Positions 1 through 11,638 of a stretch of DNA of 64,000 bases are shown here, piece by piece. The DNA is from Rotaria sordida (lineage: Eukaryota; Rotifera; Eurotatoria; Philodinida; Philodinidae), in the NCBI GenBank assembly GCA_905250125.1, contig CAJNOL010000322.1:1-64000 (forward strand), written 5' to 3'. Below the pieces are notes generated by a model. That model had not been told where the DNA came from and searched no databases. It saw only the letters and a list, made by a program, of their open reading frames with translations. Positions within the stretch are counted from its first letter, which is position 1. Every line of letters begins with the position of its first letter. Both the position numbers and the translations under genes were made by a program.

Positions 1-883
1 TATTGAGAAAATTGGCAAACATAAAGAATTTCAATTATATGACGGGCGCTTATAATATTTCACTCATCTTCGGCGAAAAGTCTAATTTTCTTTCTGTTTT
101 GAATAGATAATACTATTTCTTAGCAATGTTACTAGTTTTTTTACACGTGAATAAGCTGTTGGAACTTCGCTCTATCATCAGGAATAACAAGCTTATTTTG
201 TCAAGAGAGTGTGAAGATTATGATTTTTTGAATAGGTAACTATTTAGATTTTCTGCACGTGTTTCATTTTTCGATATTTTTTCTTTATGATGACTAGTAT
301 TTCATCTGTTAATGTAGACGGATAACACATTAATCGTGATTCATCATAATATAATAAAAGACTCAGTGTTCCTCTCCAACTATACATTGCAGGTCACAGG
401 TTAATCTGTGGTATCCTGCTGAAGCTATTTATTAGTTAATCGAAGCGGCAGTTCCAAGTAGGAATTTTCTTCTTCCTGAATTTTCAAGAGAAACCCATAC
501 ATATTTCATGAACATAACTTATATTCATAGGCCACTTACATGCACTCAGTCACAGAACAGAATATGTGACTGAGAGGCAGACAAAAATATTTCATACGAC
601 ATACATGCCATGGACAAGGACATACTATGTCAAAGAAATGTAGAGAATGCCTTGTCAGAATGATCACAGTTTAAGATAGTATTTCTAAAAGAAAAAGCAC
701 TTGTACAATTCGCATGGGATCTGGGGATTTGATAATAATACACTAGAAAGACTTTGACATCAACACATAGATGACATGTAAATCGTCTATGAGTTTGACA
801 AATAGCTATTCACTATATTACATAGTTAATAATGACTCTTGAATGAAGTTCAAAGCTCTAAAATTTCAAATCTATTAAAACTA
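1..883. other. Non-coding flank
   Basis: No reading frame with recognisable protein similarity and no RNA gene was seen here. The sequence is AT-rich intergenic DNA downstream of the minus-strand ADP-ribosyltransferase gene. Confidence 0.4.
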
Positions 884-1687
884 TCATATCATAATTTTTA
901 CAACAGCTATGGTACGACTTCTTATCTTTAAGCTTTCCAACATACCTTCAAATGGAGGCTCGAGTAATATATTGTCTGGTACCATCTGTTTCAAATGAAT
1001 GATGTGGAGATCAGGTGCCGGATTGATTTGTGATTGCACTTCCATAAATGTCCCTGGCAACAATAAAATTTCATCCTCGTCGGCAAAATACGAATGATTC
1101 CGTACATTCCTAGCGTTGAAAGTTTCGATGGAGAAGAGAGTTCTAGTCCCGTCCTGACCCAAGTAGAGATCACTCTCTAACACAGAGAGCGTTTTTGTAC
1201 AAGATGAGAAACCCCACCAGATCACTGGAGTTCCCTGGGGAAATTCTGGACTAAGATCTTTTCGTATCCCACGCCAAACCATCTGTTGAGGTAAGCATCG
1301 TATTTTGACCAAGGCAGTAAGTAAAAGTTTTAGGTACTTGAACCACGGTTGTAATTGTTTGCGATCACCTGTTCTGAGTGTTTCATTGAGAATGGAATAG
1401 GGACTTCTATGGTCATCATCCCACTCCATCGTGTACAGACAAATCGAAGCTGATTCGTCTCGAGTCAGACCATCTGATGGATTATATGGAGTGTGTTCCA
1501 GAGCAATTGAAACATAATATAATATATTAAAGATGATAGGGACCAACGGTATGCATGCGTCAGTAAGAGAGACAAGGGACTCTTGAGCATAACCGATGAT
1601 GGGACCGACTGTTTTTGAATCTTGCGAATCTGGAATCACTAAGCGATTATTTTTGCGTCGAACTGGCAATTCACTATCTTTAGTCAT
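884..1687 (-). CDS. NAD(P)(+)--arginine ADP-ribosyltransferase (ART family)
   Basis: A 267-residue protein that would transfer ADP-ribose from NAD to arginine side chains of target proteins. The R-S-E signature of arginine-specific ARTs is visible in order: Arg139 in the VWRG strand, the FSSCT segment (Ser161/162), and the ExE motif as EDE (Glu204 and Glu206) followed by LLLPGT. Upstream of it the LTRDESASICLYT stretch (about residues 75-86) also fits the family. There is no clear N-terminal signal peptide; residues 45-62 are hydrophobic, and the conserved domain starts soon after. The ATG at 1687 is the first in frame; an upstream exon cannot be excluded. Expanded, diverse ARTs of this type are common in bdelloid rotifers, with poorly known targets. 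All catalytic positions are kept, so it is probably functional. Confidence 0.8.
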   Translation of the reverse strand: MTKDSELPVRRKNNRLVIPDSQDSKTVGPIIGYAQESLVSLTDACIPLVPIIFNILYYVSIALEHTPYNPSDGLTRDESASICLYTMEWDDDHRSPYSILNETLRTGDRKQLQPWFKYLKLLLTALVKIRCLPQQMVWRGIRKDLSPEFPQGTPVIWWGFSSCTKTLSVLESDLYLGQDGTRTLFSIETFNARNVRNHSYFADEDEILLLPGTFMEVQSQINPAPDLHIIHLKQMVPDNILLEPPFEGMLESLKIRSRTIAVVKIMI

Positions 1688-2109
1688 GTTTTTGAATTAT
1701 CGTTTCGTTGATGAATACTTGAATATATTCAAGATATCCAATATATCTTTTGGTATCTGTAACGAGAGAAAGATATGTAAACAAAGAAATAGACGATTGG
1801 TAGAATTTTGTTTTTGTTGTGTATCAACAAGAACTATTTTTTGTAAGAGGAGAACTAGTAAAGAAGACAATGACCTATGTTTTTTCCAGAAAAAATTAGG
1901 TCAAAATAAAAAATCGAGATTTTTCCTCTAAAATTTCATTCCAAAAAAAGGTTAAATATCATATCATGGTTTTTAATCAGTACGTCCTTCTCTGTCCAAG
2001 TAGGTATAAAGAACACTAATTAAATTCTTTTCGAATTTTGCATTACTGATACCTTAGAAAGAAGCACACTAGTATATTATTACAAAAGTTGAAAAGAAAT
2101 CGGTTTCAG

Positions 2110-2890
2110 TCGGGTCTCAATGCATTAATTTTTGATTGGAATCCATTTAAATCAGATTTAAATGCAATATAAATGCATTAAAATTGATTAAAATGATTTC
2201 AAATACAACTTTGATTGATTTAAACCCAATAGACACGCATTTGAATAGGATTTAAACTCCTGCAAATCAATTTTAATCTATTCACATTCCATTCCTATCC
2301 ACTGAAATTGACTTAAAATCCATTGAAGTACGATTTATATGCATTTAGTTAAAATCAAAAGACAATACGAATGGATTTCAATTCCTTTAAATATTTAAAT
2401 CCAATTTAAGTGCATTTAAATTCAATATAAATGGGCTCTTTAATCAATCGAGATGCATTTAAATCAGATTTAAATCGATATATATATCAATTTTAATCTA
2501 TTTATATTCCATAGGAATCCATTTTAATCAATTTAAATTCCTTTTTAAATCACATTTGAATGGAACACAATTCGGTTGGAATTGCTTCAAATGAGTTTGA
2601 TTGAAATTTAGACGCATTTCAGTTTAACATAAATAGGTTTCAGTCCAATTAAAATGCATTTGAATTAGATTGAAACCTATTTACATCAATTTAAATAGAT
2701 TTAAATATTATTGAAATTCATTTAAATTGGATTTAAACATAAATTAAATTGAGTTAAATTGGTTCAAATGAGCTCAAATCTAATTTAAATGAACCTAATG
2801 AAATTTTACTGCATTTAACTCTATTTATCTTTGATTTAAATGTAACATAAATTAATTTAAACTGATACAAGTGAGTATAAGTCCTGTCCA
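2110..2890. repeat. AT-rich quasi-periodic repeat, left part
   Basis: The stretch is built from endless variants of an ATTTAAAT core separated by 2-6 other bases (for example ATTTAAATCAG, ATTTAAATGCA), giving a loose repeat of about 10-12 bases. It carries no gene. It resumes at about 3655 after an inserted foldback element. It looks like an old, diverged minisatellite. Confidence 0.6.
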
Positions 2891-2897
2891 AAGGGAT

Positions 2898-3654
2898 TTA
2901 AGGGGACCCCCTTTCCCAATATAAATTTTTCGATTTTTTGTTTTTTGCGACTGGATATAGATATTAATGTCCTTTATCTACTGAGAGCATTTGCAGACCT
3001 AAAAACCTACCTTTTATGGGTAAAAAGTCCGAAAAAAATCGATATTTCCCTAGAAAACCCTTAAAAACCCATCTTTTCTTACCGTTCTTCTAAAAATCAG
3101 ATTTTTGAGCAAAACCAAGAAGTTTTCCCTTTTTTCTCCGGAACGACTAGACTGATCGGGCTGGAATTTTTTTTATGATAACTAGGTCAAATTTGGGTGC
3201 GTGTTTTTTTTCTTTACAAAAATATCGTTTCTAGAGTTTAGGACAGGCAAAACAATAGAGACACTTGATCCTTTCCATGGTACTATTTTTCTAAAGGCCG
3301 TCAAATTTTGTAGGAGTTATATTTTTGTAAAGAAAAAAAAACACGCGCCCAAATTTGACCTAGTTATCATAAAAAAATTTCATCCAGATCGGTCTAGCCA
3401 TTTCGGAGAAAAAGAGGGAAAACTTCTTGGTTTTGCTCAAAAATCTGATTTTTAGAAGAATGGCAAGAAAAGATGGGTTTTTAAGAGTTTTCTAGGGAAA
3501 TATGGATTTTTTTTTGGACTTTTTACCCATAAAAGGTAGGTTTTCAGGTCTGCAAATGCTCTCAGTAGATAAAGGCCATTAATATCTATACCCAGTCGCA
3601 AAAAACAAAAAATCGAAAAATTTATATCGGGAAAGGAGGGAAGGCTCCCCTTAA
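2898..3654. mobile_element. Foldback (palindromic) element flanked by TTAA
   Basis: Two long arms in inverted orientation (about 2902-3225 and 3325-3650) are separated by roughly 100 bases. The left end reads TTAAGGGGA and the right end TCCCCTTAA, so TTAA lies at both borders. Matching arm segments include GTCAAATTTGGG with its complement, and the Asn/Lys-poor run near CAAAACCAAGAAGTTTTCCC with its complement near 3418. Short open frames inside are only readings of the arms. It is probably a non-autonomous transposon inserted in the AT-rich repeat. TTAA targets are typical of piggyBac, but the terminal GGGGA does not match the usual piggyBac CCYT end. Confidence 0.65.
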
Positions 3655-4110
3655 ATTCAATATATATGGATTTAAATTCAATTGAATGCACTAATATCGG
3701 ATTTAAACCTGTTAAAATATATTGCAATCTATTTGTATCTCATTTGAACACATTTAAATCAATTTAAATGTATTTAAATTGAATTTAAATCGAATCGAAT
3801 TGGATTTAAATGCATTTATATTGAACTGAAATACATTTCAGTTGGGTTGGAGTACAGTTGTCCACGATCTAAACTCATTGAAATTTGATTTAAATGCTAT
3901 TTAAACGAATTTAAATTGATTTAGATGAGTTTAGATAGGTTTTAAATAGATTTATACGGATTTTAATTTGATTTAATTCCGTTTATATTGTATTTGAACC
4001 CATGTAAATCAATCTTAATCCATTTATATTCCATTTAAACCTATTTAAATCATTTTAGATTCACGTGAATTGGATCTAAAGTTGAAATAATTTTAATTTT
4101 TGTTAGAATT
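3655..4110. repeat. AT-rich quasi-periodic repeat, right part
   Basis: Same ATTTAAAT-based composition and loose 10-12 base spacing as at 2110-2890; the two parts were one tract before the foldback element landed between them. Confidence 0.6.
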
Positions 4111-4421
4111 TAAATTAGATATAAATTTAAATATTCATGATAAAGAAATTTAGGTTTCTTTCAATCTGAATATTTTCAGAATTTTTTTGGATTTAATAAA
4201 GTTATGTTATTGTAAACCGATCACTCTTATCTGCTTTTGAATGGGTGCAAGGGATACTGGAACATTTGGCATAATCGTTGTATATATATAAATATATATA
4301 TATATTGGTGTGCTCTCTGTTTTTGGATGACGTATTACGTGGTATTCGGAATGATATATTCATATAAGGCGCTAAAAAAGCAAAATTAAAATAGAATTCC
4401 GTGCATCTGTGTATTATTGGC

Positions 4422-4860
4422 TAGAACGTGACCAATTGATCAAGAATATATATATATATCTATTTTCTGCAATTGATTCCTGGGGAAAATTTCATTTTTT
4501 GTTGGATGACCTACTGATTAATAAAAAAAAATTCGATTATCTATAACTCAAGAATTATTAATTATTTTCTTTTTTTTTTGAGTTTCAAAACTGCTTGTTT
4601 CAGATTTAGTACCGAAACGAAACATAGGAAAGTCTTTTGTAAATGACTTTCATAGATTCAGTTTTTCATGCTAAATCTGAAACAAGCAGTTTTTGAAATT
4701 CAAAACAAAAGAAAACAACTGATAATTTTCCAATTATAGTTATTTGTTTTTTTTTTCATAATAAATAGGTCATTGACAAAAGCCGAATTTTTTGCTCTAA
4801 AAACTAATTCCAAAGAAAAACATAAATATTCTTGATTAGCTCGGCATCCTCTACCTAACC
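4422..4860. repeat. Palindromic foldback element
   Basis: The segment AAACTGCTTGTTTCAGATTT (left, about 4588) recurs as its complement near 4672, and similarity between the arms can be followed outward to about 4422 and 4860 through GATGACCTA / TAGGTCATTG and ATCAAGAATAT / ATATTCTTGATT. Arms are diverged. No coding capacity. Probably a MITE. Confidence 0.55.
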
Positions 4861-6924
4861 GTATACATATATATGATTAGCTACTTTAATTTTGTTTCTC
4901 CGGTGCTTTATATATATATAAATGAATATAAATATCAACATCTCTATACCGTCTAGTCCCCTATCTGGAAAAAAAGGGGCTTATATACATTTCAATATGG
5001 ATGAATAATTCTGAGGCTTCCTTCCCTTAGCTACGCATTCCTATTTGAGCCCAAGAGCTTCATTCCTCTAAATTCAGATTGACCAAAAAAAAGTGAACCG
5101 CTATGATAGAAAAATAACACTATACATTGTTATTGTCACTACTTGAGAACAGAAAAATCCCCTGTATGTTTATTACTAAAAAGATCTAAAGATACTACCG
5201 TTTCGTAGATACATACATTTGCTCGTTGGATTCGTAGGGAATCTTGTCGGTTCAAAACGATAATACTATTATAATGTGGTGACGTCGTTGTATGCTTCTA
5301 ATTAAAGCATAATGTTACATATGTATACGTTGAAAAATATGTATTGCTTCGCGCATTCAACCGTATCGCGAAAAATGATGAGAATAATTTCAATACATAT
5401 TTTGTTTCTTTTTCTGGTTAGAAATTTCACCATTGTTTTGCTTGTCCTTTCGTTCGTCCTTGGTACGATTATACGATACTAATCTAGAAAAAAATATGCA
5501 TGACAATACGTGCAGATTATTCATGACAATATCGTCACTGCGTATGTTGTTTTTTTTTTATTGGAAATTTTAGGCTAACATTTAAATAGTCACTAGAATA
5601 AATGAAATGGTCAGTAAAACAAAGAATGATCTGTAAAAGGAATGAACGATCAGTAAATTATTTAAATGACTAATTATTAAAATAATTAGGCTTGTTGATA
5701 AATCAAAAAAATCAGTGAATTAAATTAAATGATAAATATAAAAATAGAAATGTATTATAGTATGATTCTAATAGATGATATACATATTACAAAAGAAATG
5801 ATATAAAAGAAATTAAAGTGCTTCAAATTATCTAATGCTAGAGCTGTATTCACATTAACACCTATACTATTTATAAAGAAATGGAACATGAACAACAAGC
5901 AAAACCCAATTAGTATTAGATTTCTTTTGCTATTATAATAATGATATTCTCAAACAAAATGATGGTTATTTTAAACGTACACAACTGTATGCATCAAGCA
6001 CAAACAATGCCTTCGAGGCTAGCAATAAAAGAATCAAAGACGATGAAACATTTAGAGAATGTCGTGTTTTCTAAAATTTTTCACAATAGCTTTGAACACT
6101 GTCGATAATTGGTCATTTAAACGAGATTCTTCCTCAATCGCCTCAAAAATATTTGCAATAAAACCAACAATATCATTACAATTATGAACTTTAATGTATC
6201 AATGGGCTAAATCTACCAAAGGTTCAATTAATATTTCTCATGATTTTTCAAAAACATATAATATACCAATTCGCGATTGACAATCGATTACATAAGTCGA
6301 TTTAGATAAATATAAAAGTAAGAAGTCAACAAATTTTACTCAATTCAAAAAATCATTTGATATTTAGTGTGTAGAAATGGAGATTGATTCAAACGGGAAC
6401 ACATCAAAATGCAACTGTCCAACTTTTTTCTAAGAATTCTTTATACAAATACGTTCTTTGTGTGGCCATTCGTTTGAAGTATGGCAAGCTACCAGCAACG
6501 GCAGAGGCAGAATCACTCGATATGAAAAGAAAAAGAAAAGTAGACCAGCAAACATTTAACTTGTTTTGTTAGTGCAATAGTTCAAGTTTCATGTCTTTTT
6601 TTTCATTCGATCTTTGAATTTCTATTTATTGTACTTTTGAATTTCTTGTCATTTATTCTGTGATTTTTTATTTATTTAAATTTATTTTTATTGTACTAAA
6701 TTAATTCTTATATCAATAGAATTTATTTCTTGTGCGGATAAAATCTGCATTTTTTACTGGTCCAATTTGAATTTTTAATTGACACAGTTTTAATTTTTCA
6801 CTGATTTCTATTAAAAAAGCTAATCATTTCGTACTAGCCATTCAATATTTACAATGATTATTTATATATTTTTTATTAATCATTTCATTCATTTTACTGA
6901 CGACAAATCATATTCCCGAAATTA
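4861..6924. other. Gene-free stretch with one PLE tail copy
   Basis: Bases about 5405-5575 repeat the tail of the Penelope-like element found at 6925-7075 (shared blocks include ATACGATACTAA and a CGT/TGT-GCA segment). The remainder, 5576-6924, is flanked by the two copies; it holds only decayed short frames and AT-rich DNA. A plus-strand 62-codon frame at 6384 has no convincing relatives. Confidence 0.4.
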
Positions 6925-7750
6925 ATCCATTATTTTGTTTGTTCTCTCATTCGTTGTTCACACAGTTATACGATACTAACACAGAAAAAAAGTGCATCAT
7001 AATGTGTGCAAAATCATTATGAGAATATTGTCAAAACATATGTTGTTTTTTTTGGTTAGAAACTATACCTTTAATTTATTGCACGCTTTTAGTCTTCCTT
7101 AAATGTACATATTTATTTTTTGTATACCTTTATTCAACAATTAAAATTAAATAAAAACAATGATTTCAATTTATTATAATATATTAATATTAATGATTTC
7201 AATAAAATAATGATGTGATGTTTCGACAATTGAAGCTGTTTTCTTCAAGCGTTGTATAGGAATGTATAGATTTTTTCTATTTAACCTTCTTTTTCTTTTC
7301 TTTTTGATATGAATCATATGATAGTCAAACGGTACGACGATGAAAGTGGACGGAGATGTGTAATACTTACCTTCTTTATCCGTCCCACTATCACCATCTT
7401 GCATTCTAATGATGGATAAATTTCTTCTTCCTTTTGTTTTTATGTTTCTTTTTATTATTACAGATCCTTCATACAGTTGAAGAATCTATGGTGCATTAAT
7501 ATTATCGTAATGATTTATCGGCTTGTTAATGTTGGAATAAATTGATTCTTTGATTTGTCGTTTTTTCCAAACAATCTCAAGGTCAATGACAAATGCTTTA
7601 TTCAAAAATCAAATGTGCATAAATATGTATTATCTACATGGTTTTGTACGAACTCCGAATTTGGTTCAATGTCGTTGTTTTTAATTATTCATTGATGTTG
7701 TCTTATTCGTTTATTTAAACCATGTTTTATTTCTTTTGTTATAAATTGCT
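6925..7750 (-). repeat. PLE pLTR-like unit, 3' copy
   Basis: About 800 bases that recur in the same orientation at 10590-11275. Shared landmarks on the plus strand, in order, are TTCTCTCATTC, ACTAA(CA/TAT)..AAAAAAGTGCATCA, the CAATTGAA..TTTCTTC block, TTGATTCGTCG/TTGATTTGTCG, and ATGGCAAATGCTTTAT/ATGACAAATGCTTTAT. The part above about 7400 overlaps the end of the element's coding region, so the repeat carries both coding and untranslated sequence. Confidence 0.65.
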
Positions 7751-9180
7751 TTACACTTACATGTTACTTGATAAATATTCGATCTGGATTTTTGTTCAAT
7801 TAGATTCGTAAGTTCTGTTTGGAGCTTATTAGGCTAGGAGAAAGATATTTGAATTTTTGATTGTTCTGATATTCGCTTTAGTACTGTGATTCCATGTACA
7901 AATGGTATTGTGATTTGGTATTTCATTTCATTTATTGTAGTTTTAATAAATTTCATGGGTTCCTCAATATATTTATCAGTGATATGAGTTGGATAGTTTG
8001 ACTTTATGAGACTTGCTTTGTATTTATTCAACTCATCTTGTTGATTAATATTATTATTGATTCTCTCGATTATTTAGGATGTCATGTATTTACTAATATT
8101 AATTTTAATAGATTGTTTATGATCTGAATAGTAGTTTAATAACCTGTCGGATGTTATGTTTTCTATGTCATTCGATACTAATCGTATTATCATTGTTTTA
8201 CTACAATGTCGTATCAAGTATGTTGATGGCATTATTTCTTTCATATTCATGAGTGAATCTAATTTTACTTTTAATTTTATTAAGATCTTAAACATATGAT
8301 TCAACTTGTTCTCCATTCATTGTGATGATTTTAAGAGTGTCATCGACATAACTGTAGAATTTTAAAAGTAAAGGAATTTTTCAAGATTTTTCTTTATGTA
8401 TTCAGCCATGTAATGATTAGCTACCATGGATGATAAAGTGTTACCCACGGGTAAATTTTGCTTTTGTCTGTAATATTTTCCATTAAACTGGCAATAATTA
8501 TTGTTTAATGATAATAATAATAATAATTGTTTTAGATCTACTTTAGTCAAATTTGATGCACAGAAATTTTCGGAATTACTTATTCTATGTAGAGCTGTAT
8601 CAATAGTTCCTGTTACAAGTATGTTCGTAAATAAATCTTGTACATCCAAACTTTATAAAATGTCGATCTTGGTCTATTTTGATTTTAGATATTTCGAGAA
8701 TGAATTCGAATGTGTTGAATATTCAATTCTGGATTGTTTCCCTTATTTGTTGCATAATGAGAACCCATATCTTGATGCAGGTGAGAGAATTTTATCTCTT
8801 GTACTTGAAATTAATCGCATTGGGTAATATTATTTATGTACTTTAGGTTATTCTTTTATTCTTGGAAGATCGTCGATTGATGAAAATTCATTTTTCATGT
8901 TCTGAGTAATTCGACTCGATTTAAATAATCTATTGGTAAGCGTTGTTATTTTAGCCTTGATCATGTTTGTTGGATCTTGTACTTATTCATAAACATCATT
9001 GTCGTTTAGTTTTTCTTTGATCTGGTTTATATATTCTTGTCTATTCATTACTATTGCTTTATCTCCTTTATCTACAGGTATTATGATTATATTCTTCATG
9101 TTTTTCCATTCTTTTCTTGATTTTTATTCATTCACATTTAATTTTTGTTTTTTTAGGTCCTTTTCATCATTTCATGAATG
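7480..9180 (-). pseudogene. PLE reverse transcriptase (with possible GIY-YIG tail), inactivated
   Basis: Read on the minus strand from 9100 downward, the frame shows IIIIPVDKGDKA (9092-9056), LPRIKE then a TAA then PKVHK (about 8870-8825), DVQDLFTNI (8646-8620), and LPVGNTLSSMVANHYMAEY. The catalytic YVDD lies at 8350-8339 in another frame, followed by TSDRLLNYYSDHK near 8150 and IPFVHGI near 7890. This order is that of Penelope-like reverse transcriptases. One frame runs from about 9100 to 8362 broken only by TAA codons, so the decay is mostly by substitution. After a TAG at 7834 the same frame continues with NIYQVTCKCK (about 7780), like the start of a GIY-YIG nuclease, with YIG degraded to YNK. 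It is certainly non-functional. Confidence 0.75.
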
Positions 9181-9904
9181 TATTGATTTCAGAAATACCT
9201 CTTCCTTCCATTATTGATGTTGTTTAAATCAATGCATATTCTGTGTTTATTATTATATCAGTTACATTTATGGTTTTCAGACTTATGGTGAATTTTGAAG
9301 AATTTGGATAATACTTACAATCTATCATGTATTGGTTTGACATTTGATGCATTTATAACATTTGTTGTATCTATTGACATAGTTGATGATATTATTTTTT
9401 GAGTTTTTTTTCTCGTTTATGAACTGTCCAGTTGTTTGCTATTTTTATTTTGTGTTATTTGCTTTTATTTTTTGTCGCGTTTGTTTATCCAGTTTATATC
9501 AGATTGATGACATCCTAGAGGTTACATTTCGCTCATGGATTTGCTTAAAATCTTTTCTTGTGTTGCGATTTCAATGGTCATGCATCCTTGTCATTTGAAC
9601 CGACGTTCTAAACATGATTTCTGAATTTTGTCATTGTATTCATTAACAATACATTTTTTTCTTATTATTTGTTATGTCATTTAGCCATATTCCTTTAGAA
9701 TTCACACATTCTTTCTTACATTGTTTTTGATATATTTTATGTTTTTCTTCTTTTCATAAATCATTGGTGTAGTTTTTCCAAGTTGAACACGATGGTATAT
9801 ACGCTCCTTCTATAGAAATTATTAAATTCATTTTCTGTAATTCAAAACGATGTATCCATTTATTGAATAGTTTTATTCTTTCTTATATTTTTTTATTTTT
9901 TCCT

Positions 9905-10345
9905 ATATTTTTATTGGAAACTTAAAGTAAAATAGAAACAACGCTTTTTAATTAATTATAATATTCACATAATTATTATTTGAATAGAATACTGATATAA
10001 TTTTTTGATCATTGAAGTTCTCTTCTTCGACGTTGTATACAAATATATAGATTGTTTTTAGCATCTTTTTATTTTCTTTCTTATATCTGTCATATGATAG
10101 CGAGTCAGTGGAGGAAAGCAAGTGTTCGATCTGTCTTACCAGTTTCAATGTCTTGCCTTCCCAGTGTCGTATGATTAATACCAAAAAGAAAAGAAAAGCA
10201 AATTTAAATAGAAAAATCTGTACAGTCCTATACAATGTCTCGCCAGGAGAAGCTCGATTGTCAGAACATCACGTCATTATTTTATTCAAATAATTATGAT
10301 AGAAATGTTATAATTAATCAAAATTATTTGCTTTTACTTTTTGTA
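9905..10345. repeat. Head-to-head pair of partial PLE units
   Basis: The minus-strand copy (about 9905-10100) and the plus-strand copy (about 10150-10345) are complementary: compare TCTTCGACGTTGTATAC with GTCCTATACAATGTCTCGCC, and TATAATATTCACATAATTAT with AATAATTATGATAG. Both match the block at 7140-7340. Inverted partial copies beside the main element are a known PLE arrangement. Confidence 0.5.
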
Positions 10346-10589
10346 AAATTTAAATAAAGATGTGAAAAAAAATATCGATAAGAAAGACCCAGAATATTCA
10401 AAAAAATCATTCATATATCCTTCGTACTTAGACGAAATAAATTTTATCACTGTTTTGCTTGTTCTCTTATTTTTTCTTTATAGAGTAAAACTATACCCTT
10501 ACACAAACAAACAAAGGTTCATCATAATGCACGCAAAATACGGCTAGATTACTCTCAAAAAGTACGTTCTTTTTCTTGCTTGCAAACTT

Positions 10590-11275
10590 TAACTTTCTTT
10601 TGCTTGTTCTCTCATTCATTCTTCGTACAGATATAAGATACTAATATGAAAAAAAAGTGCATCACAAGGTGTGCAAAACAATCATATGTATATGATCAAA
10701 ACATGACTTATTTTTTTTTATTTTTAGCAAATTTTGTTCTTAATTGATTGAATATTTTGAGGCCTTATTGTATATATTTATTTTTGTATGTTTTGATTTA
10801 AAAATTAAAATGAAATAAAAGCAATTCATTTGAAATAATTATAATATTCATATAATAGTTCTTTGAAGAAAATGACGATATGAACTTTCCACAATTGAAT
10901 TTAACTGCTTCAGATGTTGTATCTGAATGCATAGATTGTTCTATTTAAATTTTTTTTTCACTTCTTTTCTATGTTCCTTTTTATTACTGTAGATGCTTCA
11001 TTCAGTAAAGGGAGCGATTGTGTATGAATGTTATTATGACGACTTTTTGACTTCTTAATGGCGAAATAAATAGAATCTTTGATTCGTCGTTTTTTTTTCC
11101 AACGAATCTCATTACTAATGGCAAATGCTTTATCCAAATTTGATGTGCATTGATATGTATTATTCTAATGGTGTTGTACAATCTAGAAATTTTATTTATT
11201 CTCGTGCTTTTTAGTTATTCTTTTGTGTCAGAATATCTGTTGATTTAAACCTAGTTTTTGTTTCTAGATCATATT
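10590..11275 (-). repeat. PLE pLTR-like unit, 5' copy
   Basis: Direct repeat of 6925-7750 (landmarks given there). A further partial copy of its first about 150 bases lies immediately left at 10440-10590, so this edge is a small tandem array. Both copies are diverged, so the element is old. Confidence 0.6.
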
Positions 11276-11360
11276 AATATTACGAACATCTGTACGCCAA
11301 TGACCTTGAAACAACTTCGATACTGTGTTCCTCAATACTTCAACTGACCTACGAGCTACC

Positions 11361-11638
11361 ATTTCTGGGAATGATTGTATTTTGATATGAATAGTGTGTC
11401 TTAAGAAAATATTTTGATAAAATAATTTTATTTTTTTTCTCATCTATTTTAACTCTTTTTCAAATTTAACTTGACATCGTATCGATAAATATTTTAAAAA
11501 TATATAAGTTCTCTTTAAAAAATGTCAAGCTAAATTTTAAAAAAAACAAAATTGATGAGAAAAAATATAAAATTATTTTATTAAAAATATTTTCTTGAGA
11601 CACATTATTCATATCGAAATACAATCATTTCTAGAATT
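11361..11638. repeat. Palindromic foldback element
   Basis: Arms 11361-11470 and 11523-11638 are complementary at about nine positions in ten: GAATGATTGTATTTTGATAT on the left answers ATATCGAAATACAATCATTT on the right, and AACTTGACA answers TGTCAAGCT. No coding capacity. Probably a MITE. Confidence 0.65.

Larger units (their letters stand above)
6925..11275 (-). mobile_element. Decayed Penelope-like retroelement (PLE) with repeated pLTR-like units
   Basis: A minus-strand retroelement. In its own 5' to 3' direction it shows a pLTR-like unit (11275 down to 10590), a further head-to-head pair of partial units (9905-10345), a broken reverse transcriptase frame (about 9180 to 7840), a possible endonuclease tail, then a second pLTR-like unit (7750 to 6925). 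Flanking repeats that include 3'-coding and untranslated sequence are the hallmark of PLEs, which integrate as partial tandem copies. Many in-frame TAA codons and frame changes show it is dead. PLEs prime reverse transcription at chromosome ends or at nicks. Bdelloid PLEs of the Athena group are often telomere-associated, but the conserved genes around this one suggest an interior location. Confidence 0.75.

Noticed and set aside
3201..3727. Frames of 84 and 91 codons on both strands
   Set aside because: They are readings across the arms of the TTAA-flanked foldback element.
6384..6572. A plus-strand frame with LPATAEAES that recalls the C-terminal end of hAT transposases
   Set aside because: The conserved ER-FS part is missing, the frame is short, and the rest of the 5.6-6.9 kb stretch gave no hAT-like reading or clear inverted ends.
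8501..8827. A 108-codon plus-strand frame
   Set aside because: It is the antisense shadow of the PLE reverse transcriptase on the minus strand.
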